A DNA stretch of 22,887 bases from JANXYW01 sp031400455 (lineage in GTDB: Bacteria > Chloroflexota > Dehalococcoidia > DSTF01 > JACRBR01), in the NCBI GenBank assembly GCA_031400455.1, contig JANNPX010000036.1, positions 1 to 22,887 on the forward strand. The letters are read 5' to 3'. How positions within the stretch are numbered: the stretch's first letter is position 1; every line of letters starts with the position of its first letter. Positions 1 through 7,500 of this stretch are shown in pieces. The position numbers were made by a program, and so were the translations under genes. The notes below the pieces were generated by a model, which saw nothing but the letters and a program-made list of their open reading frames with translations, was not told where the DNA came from and made no database searches.

Positions 1-1236
1 GGCGAGACCGAGATCGCTCGCGGTCTGCAAAGGCGCTTGATTGATGCCGTTGCCCTGGTCCCACCGGGACCCAGTCTGGAGTACACGCTCACCTCGATGT
101 TGGCCACATGTGGAACCCGGATCACAGGCAGTACGCCGGACGCCGAACTGATCAACAGGTACACACGTGCCGTCCTTGAACACGATGTGCCGGCAACGCC
201 CCTGCTCAGGGCCGATGCGCATGCCGCGCTTGCGAACCTTGCCCATCTCACCAGTGATCAGGCCGCCGCCGAACGCGTTTTGCCGCACATCGCCGCTCTC
301 GGTCGCGCCTTCATCCTTTCCTTTGACACCTTCGACCACATCCGGGGGCTTCTGCTTGAGACGCTCGAACGAGTAGACGACGCCATCGACGCTATGGAGA
401 CGGCGCTGGACTGGATACCTCCCTCCTACCGGCCGATTCGCGCTGAGACGGCGTATGACTGCGCACGGCTCCGCCTGAAGCGCGACGCGCCCGTTGACCC
501 TGCAACGGGGCGCGGGGCGGATCGCGAGCGGGCGCGCACGCTGATCGACGAGGCGCTGGGCGACGCGCAGAAGCTCGGCATGCGGCCGCTGATCGACAAG
601 CTCGTCGCGCTGAAGATGCAGGACCAGGGCATCAGCACCATCACCGACATCTACACCTCGATCGACGTCGTGGCGGAGAGCGTCGGACGCGAGCGGCCGG
701 ATGTGGCGACGCACGCCGCGCCGGACGGCACCGTCACGATCATGTTCAGCGACATTGAGGACTCGACCGTGCTGACGGAGCGCCTCGGCGACCAGGCATG
801 GCAGGACCTGCTGCGCAAACACAACGCACTTATCCGCGAACAGCTCCAGGCGCACGACGGCTACGAAGTAAAGACGATGGGCGACGGCTTCATGGTCGCC
901 TTCCAGTCGGCGAAGAAGGGCCTAGACTGCGCGATCGCCATCCAGCGCGCGTTCGACAAGCACAACGCCGCGGAGGGTGAGCACGTGAAGGTGCGCATCG
1001 GCCTCCACGCCGGCGAGGTCATCAAAGACGCCGACGACTTCTACGGCAAGAACGTGATTCTCGCGTCGCGCGTCGCCGGCAAAGCGATGGGTGGCGAGAT
1101 ACTCGTATCGTCCCTGCTACGGCAGCTCGTCGAGAGCGGCGTGGGCGCGGGGATGTTCGGCGAGCCGCGCGAGGTGGAGCTGAAGGGGCTGGCGGGCGCA
1201 CACACCGTCTACGCCGTCGGCTGGCAGTCGAACTAG
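1..1236 (+). CDS. Class III adenylate/guanylate cyclase, 5'-truncated by window edge
   Basis: The frame is open from base 1, so the start lies upstream; the first usable start inside the window is TTG at 37, and residues below are numbered from it. Residues 1-215 are mostly helical and resemble a TPR-like repeat region. Residues 230-365 form a cyclase homology domain that would convert ATP to cAMP (or GTP to cGMP). The two metal-binding Asp are visible at D239 (in FSDIEDST) and D283 (in TMGDG). K279 and D334 sit where the purine-specifying pair is found and favour ATP. R345 of the NxxxR-type motif is kept, but the usual Asn is Ile341 (VILASR instead of VNLASR). The protein probably senses a signal through its N-terminal part. 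It ends 15 bp before the convergent VOC gene. The cyclase domain is secure; activity and the full N-terminus are not known. Confidence 0.9.
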   Translation, partial: GETEIARGLQRRLIDAVALVPPGPSLEYTLTSMLATCGTRITGSTPDAELINRYTRAVLEHDVPATPLLRADAHAALANLAHLTSDQAAAERVLPHIAALGRAFILSFDTFDHIRGLLLETLERVDDAIDAMETALDWIPPSYRPIRAETAYDCARLRLKRDAPVDPATGRGADRERARTLIDEALGDAQKLGMRPLIDKLVALKMQDQGISTITDIYTSIDVVAESVGRERPDVATHAAPDGTVTIMFSDIEDSTVLTERLGDQAWQDLLRKHNALIREQLQAHDGYEVKTMGDGFMVAFQSAKKGLDCAIAIQRAFDKHNAAEGEHVKVRIGLHAGEVIKDADDFYGKNVILASRVAGKAMGGEILVSSLLRQLVESGVGAGMFGEPREVELKGLAGAHTVYAVGWQSN

Positions 1237-1251
1237 TACAGTACGCCGCGG

Positions 1252-1842
1252 TTATCGAGCGGCGGCGAGCTTCGCGCCCGCGTCGGACTCCGTCGCGGGG
1301 CGAATGTTCACGTCAGACTCGCTGAACACGCGGGTCCACGACGCGAACTCGAGCAGAATGCCGTCGGGGTCCATGAAGTAGATCGATCGGACGAACACGC
1401 CGGCGTGCATCTCGCGCGCGATCTGCATCGGGCTGTCGTCGTGGTTCAGCACGGGCGATGTCTTGATGCCCTTCTCGTGCAACCGTGCGACGGCGGCGTC
1501 GAAGTGCTCCTCCGCGATGTCGAAGGCGATGTGGTTCATCGATCCGTGCGCCGTCACCAGCTCGCCGGCGCCGGGCATGTGCGCGGGTGACGAGACGCCC
1601 GGCACGGCGTCAGGCGCGTCCGGGAACCAGAAGAACGCGAGCGAGTCGCCGCTGCCCATGTCGAAGAAGAAGTGCTGGCCCATGTTGTTGGGCAGCTCGA
1701 TCGTCTTGATCAGCGGCATGCCCAGCACTTCCGAGTAGAACTCCACCGTGCGCCGCATGTCCTTGCAGACGAGCGCCAGATGATTGACGCCACGGATCGG
1801 AAACTGGTCGTTCGTCTTCGTCGTCAGTTCCGGCTTCGACAT
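1252..1842 (-). CDS. VOC/glyoxalase-fold metalloenzyme (extradiol dioxygenase-like)
   Basis: This is a 196-residue protein of the vicinal oxygen chelate superfamily. Two beta-alpha-beta-beta-beta modules are recognisable, at roughly residues 16-75 and 100-170. The likely metal ligands are H21 (GVNHLAL), H104 (MNHIAF) and E165 (LLEFASW), the usual His-His-Glu set. The segment YFMDPDGILLEF is typical of ring-cleaving dioxygenase or glyoxalase-like members. The ATG at 1842 follows an AGGAGGA ribosome site at 1847-1853, which fixes the start. The gene is convergent with the cyclase and divergent from the carboxymuconolactone-decarboxylase-like gene. The substrate cannot be read from sequence; lactoylglutathione lyase, a dioxygenase or a resistance protein are all possible. 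Confidence 0.85.
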   Translation of the reverse strand: MSKPELTTKTNDQFPIRGVNHLALVCKDMRRTVEFYSEVLGMPLIKTIELPNNMGQHFFFDMGSGDSLAFFWFPDAPDAVPGVSSPAHMPGAGELVTAHGSMNHIAFDIAEEHFDAAVARLHEKGIKTSPVLNHDDSPMQIAREMHAGVFVRSIYFMDPDGILLEFASWTRVFSESDVNIRPATESDAGAKLAAAR

Positions 1843-2042
1843 GCTGTCCTCCTGCGCTCGGCGGTCTTCCTGTACGGAGCATCGGCCGCCGCGTGAGGCA
1901 GCCGCATCTCCCGGTGATGCCTATCGTATCACGATGGCGCCCCGCGGTGCGCAACCGATCGCTGGCCGGCGCGCCCCTTCAGCCGCCGACCGTGTACACT
2001 CGCGCCATCGCGTCAAGTTTCCCGAACGGAAGGAGCCCGCCG

Positions 2043-2681
2043 ATGCCACGATTGCGCCAGGTTTCACGAGCCGACGCACCGCCTCCGGTCGCCGCGATGT
2101 ACGCGAGGCTGTTCGGCGAACGCGACCCGGTCGTCGAGCCGGGTACGGCGACGGGCACGCCCGGCAACTGGTGGACGGTCTTCGCCCTCGTGCCCGACGT
2201 CCTGGCGCACGCGCAGGCGGGATTCGCGCTGTTCAGCAGTCCTTCGCGCTCGTTGACGCCGTACCAGCGCGAGCTGGCGCTGACCCGCGCCGGGTTCGCG
2301 CGGGGCAGCCAATTCGTCTTCTCGCAGCACAGCAAGGCCGCCCGCCACGCGGGGGTGCCCGAAGAGAAGCTCCGCGCCCTTCCGGCGTGGGCGGTCTCGC
2401 CCGCCTTCGACGCGGCAGACCGCGCGATCCTGGCCTACGCCGACGAAATGACGCTCGCGCACGGCCGCGTACAGGACGCCACGTTCGCCGCCCTGCGCGA
2501 GCATCTCTCCGACGAAGCGATCCTCGAGTTGACGTACGCCGTCGCCACGTACGGCATGCACGCGACCATCTGTCGCGCCCTACGCCTCGAGTTCGACGAT
2601 GTCGACGAGCGCGTGACCGAGGTCGCCTCGCCCGCGGGTGGCGGTGCGGCCGACGTCATGGGGCAGATCAGCCGGGGGTAG
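2043..2681 (+). CDS. Carboxymuconolactone decarboxylase / AhpD-like family protein
   Basis: This is a 212-residue all-helical protein of the CMD/AhpD fold. The family signature is at residues 84-105, where GSQFVFSQHSKAARHAGV matches the usual GSxYEWxxHxxxAxxxGV pattern, with H96 conserved. The Cys-x-x-Cys pair of peroxidase-active AhpD is absent, so alkylhydroperoxidase activity is unlikely. The tyrosine and glutamate of the motif are F91 and V92 here. The ATG at 2043 is chosen because GGAAGGAG lies at 2028-2035; the frame is open further upstream, but that part lacks family similarity. A nucleoside phosphorylase gene follows after 35 bp with its own ribosome site, so the two may be co-transcribed. 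The reaction is unknown. Confidence 0.8.
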   Translation: MPRLRQVSRADAPPPVAAMYARLFGERDPVVEPGTATGTPGNWWTVFALVPDVLAHAQAGFALFSSPSRSLTPYQRELALTRAGFARGSQFVFSQHSKAARHAGVPEEKLRALPAWAVSPAFDAADRAILAYADEMTLAHGRVQDATFAALREHLSDEAILELTYAVATYGMHATICRALRLEFDDVDERVTEVASPAGGGAADVMGQISRG

Positions 2682-2716
2682 CGCTGCCATCCGGGAGCGC
2701 GCGAGGAGGAACGTCA

Positions 2717-3466
2717 ATGGCAACGGGCAACCGCTCATCAAGCGGCACTCGAACCCCGGTCCACGTCCGTGCGCGACGAGGCGCAGTCGCGCCGATCGTG
2801 CTGCTCGTCGGCGACCCGGCGCGTGCCACGCGCATAGCGGAGCGACTCGACGGTTCACGCTGCTACAACGAGCACCGCGGGCTGCTCGGCTACACGGGCC
2901 GCTACCGAGGGGTCCGGGTCTCTGCGCAGACCACCGGCATGGGGTGCCCCAGCGCCGCGATCGTGTGCGAAGAACTCGCCACGCTCGGCGCGCGGGTGCT
3001 GATCCGCGCCGGCACCTGCGGGGCGCTACAGCCGAACATGCGCCCGACCGACCTGATCATCGCCACTGCGGCAAGCCCGCTCGACGGCACGACCGCACGT
3101 TATGTCGACGGAGATCGCTACGCCCCCGCCGCGTCGTACCGAGTCGTCCGGGCGCTGACAGACGCGGCCGATGCGCGGAGCGTCCGCTATCACACCGGTC
3201 CGGTGGCTACGGAAGACGTGCTCTATGGCGTCGACCCTGCATGGATCCGCCGCTGGCGCGCCCGCGGCGTGCTCGCGCAGGAGATGGAAGCGAGCGCGAT
3301 CTTCACGGTCGCCGCGCTGCGCGGCATGGAAGCGGGGTGCGTGCTGACGGCGTCGAATCTCGCCGGACAGCACACGCGCCTGACGGACCGCCGCCTCGGC
3401 CCCGCCATCGATTCGATGATCGACGTCGCGCTTGAATCCGCCGTCACGCTGGCCCAGGCGCGCTGA
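2717..3466 (+). CDS. Nucleoside phosphorylase, NP-I family (uridine/purine phosphorylase-like)
   Basis: This 249-residue enzyme would cleave a nucleoside with phosphate to a free base and ribose-1-phosphate, in cytoplasmic salvage. Visible family motifs are the phosphate-binding GDPAR (residues 32-36), the RAGTCGALQP loop (97-106) with R97, and the ribose-binding EMEAS (189-193). The position equal to the catalytic Asp of hexameric purine nucleoside phosphorylases (…VSD…) is N214 (TASN). This leaves uridine phosphorylase, methylthioadenosine phosphorylase-like or a purine enzyme with altered preference open. The start is the ATG at 2717 with GAGGAGGA at 2703-2710. The frame is open far upstream over the neighbouring gene, but that stretch is arginine-rich shadow sequence. 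A short inverted repeat (GTGCC-TAAC-GGCAC, 3468-3481) follows the stop. Confidence 0.87.
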   Translation: MATGNRSSSGTRTPVHVRARRGAVAPIVLLVGDPARATRIAERLDGSRCYNEHRGLLGYTGRYRGVRVSAQTTGMGCPSAAIVCEELATLGARVLIRAGTCGALQPNMRPTDLIIATAASPLDGTTARYVDGDRYAPAASYRVVRALTDAADARSVRYHTGPVATEDVLYGVDPAWIRRWRARGVLAQEMEASAIFTVAALRGMEAGCVLTASNLAGQHTRLTDRRLGPAIDSMIDVALESAVTLAQAR

Positions 3467-3537
3467 CGTGCCTAACGGCACTTGCCGCGCCGATCGCGAC
3501 GGATCGATAGTTGATCGAGCGCACGAGGCAAGCAAGC

Positions 3538-3921
3538 ATGCTTTCTCAACTCACCGGGCAAGCGGTTGTGGCGACGGCAGTGCCGGAAGTGCTGGTATTG
3601 ATCACTCACGCGCTGCGCCGCGACGTGCAGCGAATGACGCGCGGCATGCCCCTCACTCTCGAGTTCGTGGGTACTCCAGAGCTGGCGATGGCACGAATTG
3701 AGTCCGCATGTCCAGAGATTGTCGTGATCGACGACGACATGATGGCTTGCTCGGACGAGGTCTGCCGTTTCGCCCGCTCGCTGCGACCAGACGTGAGGCT
3801 AGTCGCCGTCACGTGTCGCTGGTCGGAACGTGAAGCGGGGCTTCGCGGATGCGCTGACGCGATCATCCACAAGCCGCTCCGCGAAGCCGAATGGAAGCAC
3901 GCCCTGACCCCGCTGGCGTAA
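3538..3921 (+). CDS. Stand-alone receiver-domain protein with altered acidic pocket
   Basis: This 127-residue protein has the outline of a response-regulator receiver domain and no output domain. The phospho-acceptor strand is at residues 60-69 (PEIVVIDDDMM, with D65-D67). A switch-type Thr is at T92, and the conserved Lys-Pro is K112-P113 (IIHKPL). The first strand, where two acidic residues normally bind magnesium, reads VLVLITHA, so that pair is missing. The ATG at 3538 has a GAGG about 10 bases upstream. A TTG at 3511 would add nine residues and cannot be excluded. No kinase gene is next to it. It could be a phosphorylation-impaired partner or connector protein; the fold is fairly sure, the role is not known. 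Confidence 0.65.
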   Translation: MLSQLTGQAVVATAVPEVLVLITHALRRDVQRMTRGMPLTLEFVGTPELAMARIESACPEIVVIDDDMMACSDEVCRFARSLRPDVRLVAVTCRWSEREAGLRGCADAIIHKPLREAEWKHALTPLA

Positions 3922-4009
3922 CGGAACGGATGCACCGACGCGGGCTCAGCCACCGCCGCGGGACGCTTGCACGTGATCGGCCGACCCCCGTTCACCGCTT
4001 GACTACACG

Positions 4010-4870
4010 ATGAGGCATCCTTCAAGCATGCCCGTCCCACCCGGGAACATCGACCACCGTCCGAATGCCGAGAACCACGGACGTGGAGCGCCGCGCGCGC
4101 CAGTCGGTATTTCCGGTGGCAACGGGGGCTCGTTTCGCGGGACGCCCTCGTCTCGGACAGCCGCACAGGTCATGCGCGAATTCCTGCTCGCGCTCGCTGG
4201 TGTCCTTCTGTATTTCGGGGTCCGCGGTTTGATGTCGCGGAGCGCGGGGGCCGCAGTCGACAATGCGAACGACATCGTGCGGCTTGAGACGTCGCTCCGG
4301 TTCTACTGGGAGCCGGCGTGGCAAGGGTTGATCGTCAACAGTCAGGCCCTGATCGCGCTCGCGAACTGGGCGTATATCTACCTGCACTGGCCCGTAATCA
4401 GTGCCGTAGCCCTGTGGCTGTTCCTCCGACATCGGACGGAGTACTTCGCCTATCGCAACGCCTTCGTCATCTCGGGCGCGATCGGTCTCACGTTGTTTGT
4501 GTTGTACCCGGTCGCCCCGCCGCGCCTTGCCGGGCTCGGATTGACAGACACGGTGACGGCCCATTCGAATGCGTATCGCGTCCTGCAGCCGCCCGCGTTC
4601 GTCAACCAGTATGCGGCCTTCCCGAGCCTGCACTTCGGATGGAACCTGCTGATCGGGTTGGCGATTTACGAGAACGCGAGGTGGAGGCTCATCAGAGTGA
4701 TGGGGCTCGTGCTCCCCGCGATCATGCTGTTCGCGATCATCGCGACGGCGAATCATTTCCTCATCGATGCACTGGCGGGCGGCATCCTGTCGCTGGGTGC
4801 ACTCGCCGCCGCCCGGTGGATCGCCGCCCGTGCTCGTAAGGCCGAGCGACTCACGGCGGATGGTCGCTGA
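4010..4870 (+). CDS. PAP2-family membrane phosphatase/transferase
   Basis: This is a membrane protein of up to 286 residues in the PAP2 superfamily, close to the inositolphosphotransferase-like (AUR1/PAP2_3) branch. Hydrophobic segments lie near residues 57-75, 111-138, 150-168, 208-220, 229-246 and 250-270. The catalytic signatures are PSLH at 205-208 (motif C2, H208) and ANHFLIDALAG at 247-257 (motif C3, H249 and D253). The YPVAPPR segment (166-172) is typical of this branch. Such enzymes move or remove lipid-linked phosphate groups at the membrane surface. The first 54 residues are Gly/Pro/Arg-rich and unlike the family. A later ATG at 4172 (residue 55), just before the first membrane helix, is an alternative start, and neither has a strong ribosome site. 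The lipid substrate is unknown. Confidence 0.75.
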   Translation: MRHPSSMPVPPGNIDHRPNAENHGRGAPRAPVGISGGNGGSFRGTPSSRTAAQVMREFLLALAGVLLYFGVRGLMSRSAGAAVDNANDIVRLETSLRFYWEPAWQGLIVNSQALIALANWAYIYLHWPVISAVALWLFLRHRTEYFAYRNAFVISGAIGLTLFVLYPVAPPRLAGLGLTDTVTAHSNAYRVLQPPAFVNQYAAFPSLHFGWNLLIGLAIYENARWRLIRVMGLVLPAIMLFAIIATANHFLIDALAGGILSLGALAAARWIAARARKAERLTADGR

Positions 4871-4888
4871 CTCAGCCGCACCCTGCCA

Positions 4889-5035
4889 CTACTCGACGCT
4901 CCTGTTGTAGCGCTCGATCGCGCGCCGCGCATCATTCACTGCACGGTCCATCGCCTCGCCGGGTGATTTCCCACCGACGAGCACCTGCTCGAACCGAGGG
5001 GGCGTCGCCACATCCGTCTCCGGAAGGTCCTCCAC
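4889..5035 (-). pseudogene. Possible 3' remnant of an ABC sugar-type solute-binding protein gene
   Basis: Reading the minus strand towards 4889, the last 45 or so residues resemble the C-terminal end of extracellular sugar-type solute-binding proteins, which usually finish with a loop such as LLGKKSPEEALDEAAxxxxxIL. Here it is VLVGGKSPGEAMDRAV followed by a basic helix. Upstream in the same frame the translation turns arginine-rich and shows no signal peptide, lipobox or binding-protein body. No transporter permease or ATPase is adjacent. I read this as the tail of a decayed gene. The similarity is short and could be chance; a small real protein starting near 5155 is the alternative. Confidence 0.3.
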
Positions 5036-5256
5036 CCGCACTCCGCGCCTTCGAGCTGCCACCCGCCGACGTCTCGAGCGGTCGAAGCCGCGGCGCTGCT
5101 GCGAGACTAATATAGGTGAAGAGTGCGCCACCGAGATGGAACAGTCGTGGGCCATTCGGAAGCTTCGTACTGGCCAAGGGTTGGGAGCGCCCGGGATCCG
5201 ACGTCAGCAACGGCCCAGCGGGCGAACCGCGGCCGTGCGCGGAGAGGCCGATTGGC

Positions 5257-5270
5257 GGCCCGAACGGTCC
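5257..5270 (+). promoter_or_regulatory. GGNCC-N4-GGNCC operator candidate upstream of usp
   Basis: The sequence GGCCCGAACGGTCC, followed by GAA, gives two GGNCC half-sites 9 bp apart. It lies 72 bp upstream of the universal stress protein start and about 33 bp before a -10-like TATTCT. The same pattern occurs in two other divergent intergenic regions of this window. The 5-4-5 layout matches the mycobacterial DosR box (GGGAC-N4-GTCCC). Function is inferred from position and repetition only. Confidence 0.45.
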
Positions 5271-5342
5271 GAACAGCCGCCATCCGTCCGCGACCACGGG
5301 AGTATTCTGAACATGGAAGACCAGCGAGAGGAGGCGACCCTT

Positions 5343-5849
5343 ATGAAGATCCTGGCAACCTTCGACGGATCAAAATGCTCGGAGGCAATCGTGCCTCAGC
5401 TGGAATGGCTGGCCCGCCTGGACGGTGCGGAGTTCACGTTCCTGTCGATCGCCCATCAGCCACGTGACGCCGCGCATGTGCGGACAGCATCACAGCCCGT
5501 CGCTGCCGAGTTGGCCGGGTCGGGTTCGACGCCAGTGGCAGCAGCGGCCGGCGGCGAGACCATCGAACGCATGTTGGCCGATAGAGGCGATTACCTCGCC
5601 GACATCGTGAGCCGCATGCCACGCGGACGGAACTACAGCGTGGAAGTGACGGTCGCCGACGACGCCGCGGCAGCGATCATCCGGTACGCGATGGAGCATT
5701 CGCCCGACATCATCGTGATGGGGACGCACGGAGAAGCCGGCATGGTCCACCGCCTGTTCGGCGACGTGGCGGAACAGGTCGTGCGCTCAGGCGTGGCGCC
5801 GGTACTGCTGGTGCCGTCGAACCCTTCTCGTCGGCCGACGAGGAAGTAG
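5343..5849 (+). CDS. Universal stress protein (UspA family)
   Basis: This is a 168-residue single Usp domain. The N-terminal strand MKILATFDGSKCSEAIVPQL and the C-terminal nucleotide loop GTHGEAGMVHRLFGDVAEQVV (near residue 127 onward) are typical. In ATP-binding members the loop ends G-Ser/Thr; here it ends G-Asp, which may weaken ATP binding. The ATG at 5343 is fixed by AGAGGAGG at 5327-5334; the open frame upstream is not family-like. A GGNCC dyad (5257-5270) sits upstream, and the APH/P-loop kinase fusion follows 42 bp downstream on the same strand. In Mycobacterium tuberculosis the homologous pair Rv2005c (Usp) and Rv2004c belongs to the DosR dormancy regulon, so a low-oxygen or stress role is likely here. 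The exact ligand is unknown. Confidence 0.88.
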   Translation: MKILATFDGSKCSEAIVPQLEWLARLDGAEFTFLSIAHQPRDAAHVRTASQPVAAELAGSGSTPVAAAAGGETIERMLADRGDYLADIVSRMPRGRNYSVEVTVADDAAAAIIRYAMEHSPDIIVMGTHGEAGMVHRLFGDVAEQVVRSGVAPVLLVPSNPSRRPTRK

Positions 5850-5891
5850 GGCGCTCATGCACGGTCGCGCTGTCGGCAAGCTGAGTCGAAC

Positions 5892-7442
5892 GTGACATCG
5901 CCTGAAGCGATTCACTCGCTTCTGGATCCGGCTGCCTACGACCATCCCGTAGAAGAAGTACGGCTTATCCAGACCCACATCTCTTGGGTGCTACTCGCCG
6001 GCGACTTCGCGTACAAGATCAAGAAGCCGGTTCGCTTCGGGTTCCTTGACTACAGCACGCTGCCACGCAGGAAGGAGATGTGCGAGCGCGAGGTGCGTCT
6101 GAACCAGCGGACGTGTCCCGACGCCTATCTCGGCGTGGTGCCGATCGTAGAACGTGATGGCCGCATCTATCTGCACGGAACCGGAGTCACGGTCGAATAC
6201 GCCGTCAAGATGCGGCGGTTGTCGGCGGAAGGCTGGCTGTCGAATCGAGTTGTCCAGGGCGGCGTCTCGCCGGAGGTGATGCGCCGCGTCGCTGACTCCG
6301 TGTACACGTTTCACGCCGCAGCCGCGAGCGACAGCGAGATCTCCCGCTTCGGCTCCGCTGGCGAGGTCGAGGCGCTCTGGCGCGAGAACCTTGACGAGAT
6401 CGCACCGTTCGCGGGCGACACGCTCACGCTGTGCCAACTTCGCGACATCTTGGAGTTCGGCAGCCGATTCCTCGAATCGAACCGCTCGCTCATCGATATG
6501 CGCGCCGCATCAGGGCGCGTCCGCGATGTTCACGGCGACCTTCGTTCCGACTCGATCTACATCGAAGCCGACGGACACATCTGCATGATGGACTGCATCG
6601 AATTCAGCGACCGCATGCGGTGCGGTGACGTCGCCGGCGACGCCGCCTTTCTCGCGATGGATCTCGACTTCCGGGCACGAGAAGACCTGTCGGACGAGTT
6701 CTGCAGCACGTACGTGGAGCTATCCCCTGATGATGAGACGCTAACCTGCATGCTGCCCTTCTATCGCTGCTACCGCGCGGCCGTGCGCGGGAAGGTAGAG
6801 AGCATCACGGCGCGCGAGCCCGAGATCGGCCCGGATCAAGCGATGGACGCGCGCGAGCGGGCGGGGCGCTACTTCGCATTGGCGCAACGCTATGCGACCG
6901 ACGCGCCAAGGCAGACGCTGATCATCATCGGCGGACTGTCCGGGACGGGCAAGAGCCATCTCGCCTCGGCGCTTGCCGCGCGCATCGGCGCGGTACTCGT
7001 GCGGTCAGACGCCGTGCGGAAGGAGATGTTGCGTGCGCCGGACGGGCGCTTGGCTTCGCTCAGCTACGACCGGGAGGCGCGAGCGCGCGTGTACGAGGTT
7101 GCGCGGGAGCGCGTTCGAACGCATTTGGAGGCAGGACGCACGGTGGTGTTCGACGCGACGCATCTGGAGCTGACGCAGCGGGATGCGGCGCGCGCGCTGG
7201 CCGCGCGATCAGATGTGCCGGCTTTCCTGATCTGGGTCGGCGCGCCAGAGGACATGGTGCGGACACGGCTGGTGGCTCGGGATGTCTCTCCCGACCGCAC
7301 CTCCGACGCTCGGTGGGATACGTATCTCGCGCAGCGGAAACGAACGGATGCGCTGACGGAGCACGAACGGCGCGACTTCATCGAAGTAGATGGCTCGGAA
7401 CCGGCGACCACCAACATCGCACTCATCCGCGCCCGTCTGTGA
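5892..7442 (+). CDS. APH-like kinase fused to P-loop AAA/gluconate-kinase-type ATPase (Rv2004c-like)
   Basis: This is a 516-residue two-domain protein of the COG2187 plus COG0645 type. Residues 20-330 are an aminoglycoside-phosphotransferase-like fold: YKIKKPVRFGFLDYSTL is the N-lobe signature, HGDL (214-217, D216) is the catalytic loop, and MMDCIEFSD (232-240, D234) is the metal-binding segment. The Asn usual in HGDxxxxN-type loops is Ser221. Residues 342-516 are a P-loop kinase with Walker A GGLSGTGKS (347-355, K354) and a FDATH segment (420-424) typical of small-molecule kinases. The GTG at 5892 is the start used; its ribosome site is weak, suggesting coupling to the stress-protein gene 42 bp upstream. 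The domain pairing matches the M. tuberculosis DosR-regulon protein Rv2004c. The substrate is unknown; true antibiotic resistance is not implied. Confidence 0.85.
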   Translation: MTSPEAIHSLLDPAAYDHPVEEVRLIQTHISWVLLAGDFAYKIKKPVRFGFLDYSTLPRRKEMCEREVRLNQRTCPDAYLGVVPIVERDGRIYLHGTGVTVEYAVKMRRLSAEGWLSNRVVQGGVSPEVMRRVADSVYTFHAAAASDSEISRFGSAGEVEALWRENLDEIAPFAGDTLTLCQLRDILEFGSRFLESNRSLIDMRAASGRVRDVHGDLRSDSIYIEADGHICMMDCIEFSDRMRCGDVAGDAAFLAMDLDFRAREDLSDEFCSTYVELSPDDETLTCMLPFYRCYRAAVRGKVESITAREPEIGPDQAMDARERAGRYFALAQRYATDAPRQTLIIIGGLSGTGKSHLASALAARIGAVLVRSDAVRKEMLRAPDGRLASLSYDREARARVYEVARERVRTHLEAGRTVVFDATHLELTQRDAARALAARSDVPAFLIWVGAPEDMVRTRLVARDVSPDRTSDARWDTYLAQRKRTDALTEHERRDFIEVDGSEPATTNIALIRARL

Positions 7443-7500
7443 CGCAGTGAGCGCGAAGTATCCGCCGATCCTCGAGACGTGACGGCGACGAATCGGTGAA

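Larger units (their letters stand above)
4871..5342. other. Stretch without a confident gene, upstream of the stress-protein gene
   Basis: About 470 bases separate the PAP2 gene from the universal stress protein. They hold the possible binding-protein remnant on the minus strand near 4889-5035, then roughly 200 bases with no convincing coding sequence, then the GGNCC dyad at 5257-5270. A weak -10-like TATTCT is at 5303-5308, and the AGAGGAGG ribosome site is at 5327-5334. Frames open across this part on the plus strand are arginine- and proline-rich and lack starts with ribosome sites. Confidence 0.5.

Noticed and set aside
1784..2716. N-terminal extension of the nucleoside phosphorylase frame
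   Set aside because: The extension overlaps the VOC and CMD-like genes, is Arg/Pro-rich, and a clear ribosome site places the start at 2717.
3468..3481. GTGCC-TAAC-GGCAC inverted repeat after the nucleoside phosphorylase
   Set aside because: A 5-bp stem with no U-run is too weak to call a terminator.
4022..4756. Open frame on the minus strand opposite the PAP2 gene
   Set aside because: Its charged, Arg/Glu/Gln-rich translation has no recognisable domain, while the plus strand has PAP2 motifs and membrane helices.
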